Part shown: positions 23,494 through 25,938 of the stretch, in pieces
Numbering within the stretch: position 1 is the stretch's first letter
Layout: each line of letters opens with the position of its first letter
DNA from: an uncultured Acidobacteriota bacterium
Lineage (GTDB): Bacteria; Acidobacteriota; JAAYUB01
Reading direction: 5' to 3'
Assembly (NCBI GenBank): GCA_937925645.1
Contig: CALAMB010000303.1
Location: forward strand, 1-25,938
Length of the DNA: 25,938 bases
Program-made: the position numbers and the translations under genes
Notes under the pieces: model-generated
What the model was told of the DNA's origin: nothing
Seen by the model: the letters and a program-made list of their open reading frames with translations, nothing else
Databases searched by the model: none

Positions 23494-24427
23494 CGCGCTC
23501 CTGCTCCTTATCAACCTCGGTCAACACGGAGATGAACACATCTTCCAGTGCCGGTTCCACCGGCCGGATTCCCGGCACATCGATCCCGGCCGCTTCCAGA
23601 CGTTGGCGAATCCAACCGGAAGTCGGCTCCACGTTGTCGGCCAGCACATGGAGCCGGTCACCGAACAGCGTGACCTTCCCCGGCCGCTCGCTCCGCAGCA
23701 GTTCGGCGGCCCGCCGCGAATCCGAGGCGCGGACCTCGAGAAGTTGTCCGCGCATGAGCCGCTTGACTTCCTGCGGTGTGCCGCCGGCTACGAGTTCCCC
23801 TTTGTGGAGAAGTCCCAGCCGATTGCACCGCTCCGCCTCATCCAGGTACGCCGTCGTGACGATGATGGCCACCCCCTCCCGCATGAGCAGGTACAAAATC
23901 CGCCAGAACTCGCGGCGGGAGACGGGATCGACCCCGTTGGTGGGTTCGTCCAGCAGCAAGACCTCGGGTGTGTGAACGAGGGCGCAGGCCAGGGCGAGTT
24001 TCTGTTTCATTCCGCCGGACAGACGGCCGGCGCGTCGCTCGCGGAACGGATCCAGCTTGCTGAATTCAAGCAGCCGGTTGATGGTCTCATCGCGGCCCTG
24101 ACCTGGAACGCCATAGATCTGCGCATAGAACAACAAATTTTCCATGACCGTCAGATCCGGATACAGCCCGAAGCGCTGGCTCATATAACCGATCCGTTCC
24201 TTCACCGCTTCGGCTTCGCGGACGGTGTGACAGCCGGCGGTCCAGGCGTCGCCCGAGGTGGGATCCAGGATGGCGGCCAGCATCCGCATGGTGGTGGTCT
24301 TGCCGGCGCCGTCGGGGCCCACCAGACCAAATATCTCACCGGCTGACACCTCGAGGTTGAGCCGGTTCACCACGGTCCGGCCGTTGAATTGACGCGTCAG
24401 TTCGACGGTGCGCACGGCTGCGGTCAT
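23474..24427 (-). CDS. ABC transporter ATP-binding protein (equivalent of the YbhF N-terminal half)
   Basis: The 317-residue cytosolic ATPase carries Walker A GPDGAGKTT, with Asp where most ABC proteins have Asn or Ser, as in the first domain of YbhF. The other sites are Q-loop YMSQRFGLYPDLT, signature LSGGMKQKLALACAL, Walker B VLLLDEPTNGVDP and H-loop IVTTAYLDEAERCN, in which the usual histidine is alanine (TTAY). That makes its own ATP hydrolysis site atypical, so the neighbouring ATPase, which has TTHY, may be the active one of an asymmetric pair. The start ATG overlaps the HlyD stop by 4 bp. Confidence 0.92.
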   Translation of the reverse strand: MTAAVRTVELTRQFNGRTVVNRLNLEVSAGEIFGLVGPDGAGKTTTMRMLAAILDPTSGDAWTAGCHTVREAEAVKERIGYMSQRFGLYPDLTVMENLLFYAQIYGVPGQGRDETINRLLEFSKLDPFRERRAGRLSGGMKQKLALACALVHTPEVLLLDEPTNGVDPVSRREFWRILYLLMREGVAIIVTTAYLDEAERCNRLGLLHKGELVAGGTPQEVKRLMRGQLLEVRASDSRRAAELLRSERPGKVTLFGDRLHVLADNVEPTSGWIRQRLEAAGIDVPGIRPVEPALEDVFISVLTEVDKEQERDGDRIQ

Positions 24428-25572
24428 CGACCGGCCTCGGCGGTGTCGATCACGCCGTCCGCAGGCATGCCCGGTTTGAGCTCCATGTCGGGGTTGGGGA
24501 TATCCACCTTGATCCGGTACACCAGTTTCACGCGCTCTTTCGTGGTTTGAACGCTGCGCGGCGTGAATTCGGCCTCGGAGGCGATGAAGGTGATCCGACC
24601 CCGGAACACCTTGTCCGGATAGGTGTCCGTGGTGACCTGAACCGCCTGCCCCACCTTGACCCGGCCCAGGTCGGTCTCGTCGACATACCCGCGAAGCCAG
24701 ACGTGATGCAGGTCGCCCACGGTCACCACGGGCGTGCCGGGCGCCACGAACTCGCCGGCCTCGATGCTGTCCGTGAGCACCACGCCGGACAGCGGGGCGA
24801 CGATCGAGGCATATCCCAGGCGGGTCTCGGACAGTTGCAGCGCCTCCCGCGTCTGCTGCAGCCGGGCCCGAGCCTGCTCGATGGTTTCCACGCGGGGGCC
24901 GTTCCGGATTTCCCGCAGGCGCTCATCGGCTTCCTTCAGCGCGGCCTGGGCCTGCTCGACCTGTTCGTCGCGCGGGCCTTCCCGCACCAGGCTCAGGCGC
25001 TCCTCCGCCTCGCGGAGCCGGGCTTGGGCCATGTCGTGTGACGACTGGTAGGCCTGGAATTCCCGTTCGGCGATGACGTCTTTCTGGAAGAGCGTCCGCT
25101 GCCGCTCATAGTCTTGCCGGATCCGTTCAAAGTCGGCGGCGGCACTGGCCACGGCCGCTTCAGCCGTGGCGATCTCCTGCGGACGGCTGCCGGTCTGCAA
25201 CTCCCTCACCCGGGCCGCCGCCCGTTGGACCGCGGCTTCCGCCTGGGCCACGACTTCCGGTCGGGACCCGGCCTCCAGCTCCGACAGTTGAGCGTGGGCG
25301 GCCAGCACCTCCGCTTTCCGTACGGCCACCTCCTGCCGAATGTCTGCGTCCTCCAGGCGGGCGACCAGCTGGCCGGCCGTGACGAGGTCGCCCTCCGACA
25401 CGGCCCGTTCCAGAACCCGGCCGGAGATCTTGAAGCCCACGTCGGCATCGGTGACCTCGATATTGCCCGATACGCGAACGGTGCCGGGTTTTTCCGAACC
25501 ACAACCCCAGGACAGGGCAATCAAAACAGCCACCCCCCACAGAGCGGATACGCGTGCGGCATGACAAAACAT
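24424..25572 (-). CDS. HlyD/YbhG-type periplasmic adaptor (membrane fusion protein)
   Basis: This 382-residue adaptor links the inner-membrane ABC complex to the TolC-type channel. It begins with an export signal followed by C24 (LIALSWGC), an imperfect lipobox, so it may be a lipoprotein. A biotinyl-lipoyl half (ISGRVLERAVSEGDLVTAG, 49-67) precedes a long alpha-hairpin (about 78-250), then the second lipoyl half (IVAPLSGVVLTDSIEAGEFV) and a beta-barrel domain. The hairpin has four G-(S/P)-R-x motifs at residues 102, 128, 199 and 225. At the tip the TolC-contact pattern R-x3-L-x6-S is R157-x3-L161-x6-A168, with Ala in place of Ser. It starts 29 bp after the TetR gene. Confidence 0.93.
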   Translation of the reverse strand: MFCHAARVSALWGVAVLIALSWGCGSEKPGTVRVSGNIEVTDADVGFKISGRVLERAVSEGDLVTAGQLVARLEDADIRQEVAVRKAEVLAAHAQLSELEAGSRPEVVAQAEAAVQRAAARVRELQTGSRPQEIATAEAAVASAAADFERIRQDYERQRTLFQKDVIAEREFQAYQSSHDMAQARLREAEERLSLVREGPRDEQVEQAQAALKEADERLREIRNGPRVETIEQARARLQQTREALQLSETRLGYASIVAPLSGVVLTDSIEAGEFVAPGTPVVTVGDLHHVWLRGYVDETDLGRVKVGQAVQVTTDTYPDKVFRGRITFIASEAEFTPRSVQTTKERVKLVYRIKVDIPNPDMELKPGMPADGVIDTAEAGR

Positions 25573-25601
25573 ATCTGACTCCTGCCTGTCGTGTTACTTT
25601 T

Positions 25602-25938
25602 TCATCCGGTGGCAATCGCCCGTCGGAACAGCTCCCACGCCTGCTCCACGTGGCGGTTCACATCGAACCGCTCATTGCTCAGTATCCACAGGATCGCTGT
25701 CGGGGGCATGATCCCCCAGAACAGGACGGCCACATCATGCGGATTCAATTCTGCACGGATCTGGCCGTGGATCTGGCCTTCGACGACGATCTTGGCGATT
25801 CTGGCATGCACGGACCGGACCATATCATACGCCAACCGACGGATTTCCTGAGAGCCGCTGTACAGGCTGTCCGAAAGCAGAATGCGCGGGATCGCCTGAA
25901 AATGCCGGATCAGCGTGATGTTCTGCATCAGGATGACA
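25602..25938 (-). CDS. TetR-family transcriptional regulator, C-terminal part (start outside window)
   Basis: The frame is open to the right edge of the window, so the gene continues beyond it; an ATG at 25928 is internal. About 111 residues of the helical ligand-binding and dimerisation domain are visible (HFQAIPRILLSDSLY, then RSVHARIAKIVVEGQIHGQIRAELNPHDVAVLFWGIM and WELFRRAI). The N-terminal helix-turn-helix is outside the window, so the family call rests on this C-terminal pattern and on context. It is the first gene before the exporter genes, as with CecR upstream of ybhGFSR in E. coli, and it probably represses the operon until a substrate is bound. The promoter and operator should lie just beyond the window. 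Confidence 0.75.
   Translation of the reverse strand, partial: VILMQNITLIRHFQAIPRILLSDSLYSGSQEIRRLAYDMVRSVHARIAKIVVEGQIHGQIRAELNPHDVAVLFWGIMPPTAILWILSNERFDVNRHVEQAWELFRRAIATG

Noticed and set aside
23243..24346. Plus-strand frame of 367 codons opposite the two ABC ATPase genes
   Set aside because: Both minus-strand genes have complete Walker and signature motifs; the plus frame has none.

Overview
The window reads as a chromosomal segment of a Gram-negative, moderately GC-rich bacterium, most likely an acidobacterium or a close relative. The support is the gene content: LPS-export permeases LptF and LptG joined in one polypeptide, a FecR protein with an aromatic-rich DUF6600-like region, a VWFA-type secreted protein of the kind abundant in Acidobacteriota, and a PrsW-type protease. 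TolC, HlyD and Lpt components require an outer membrane. The taxonomic call is inference. I see no tRNA, rRNA, CRISPR array, insertion sequence or phage gene. Gene density is high and no stretch above 300 bp lacks a gene.

Layout. The 3' part of recO (1-548) is followed by a clear sigma70-type promoter and a type I-beta DAHP synthase (741-1760), then the large FecR/aromatic-rich/Ser-rich secreted protein (1832-4084), which ends at a strong intrinsic terminator. Next come the LptF-LptG fusion (4350-6692) and a polytopic flippase-like protein (6721-7746). On the minus strand a compact four-gene unit (10538 to 7865) encodes a VWA protein, a DUF465 coiled coil, phosphatidylserine decarboxylase and phosphatidylserine synthase. 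A haem-binding (CxxCH) orphan sensor kinase (10656-12170) diverges from it. Then on minus come a polyprenyl-phosphate sugar-1-phosphate transferase and a PrsW protease, followed by a plus-strand nitrilase-family amidase (14938-15762), minus-strand glutamine synthetase (17148-15772) and a plus-strand secreted alpha/beta hydrolase (17420-18844).

The right end (25938 to 18848, minus) is one tightly packed efflux operon: a TetR repressor (cut by the window edge), a HlyD-type adaptor, two ABC ATPases, two ABC-2 permeases and a TolC-type outer-membrane channel. Its order resembles E. coli cecR-ybhGFSR, but the two ATPase domains are separate genes and a dedicated TolC homologue is appended. Together these form a complete tripartite exporter with its own regulator.

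Much of the window concerns the cell envelope: LPS export, phosphatidylethanolamine synthesis, exopolysaccharide initiation, membrane proteolysis and efflux. I do not see a clearly new defence or mobile system. The most unusual signals are the three-part FecR protein, a composition break inside the lptF-lptG fusion, the mirror-symmetric repeats in the HlyD hairpin, a glutamine synthetase lacking the adenylylation tyrosine, a CC-containing substitution in DAHP synthase, and a VWA protein with a broken metal site in an operon with phospholipid genes.
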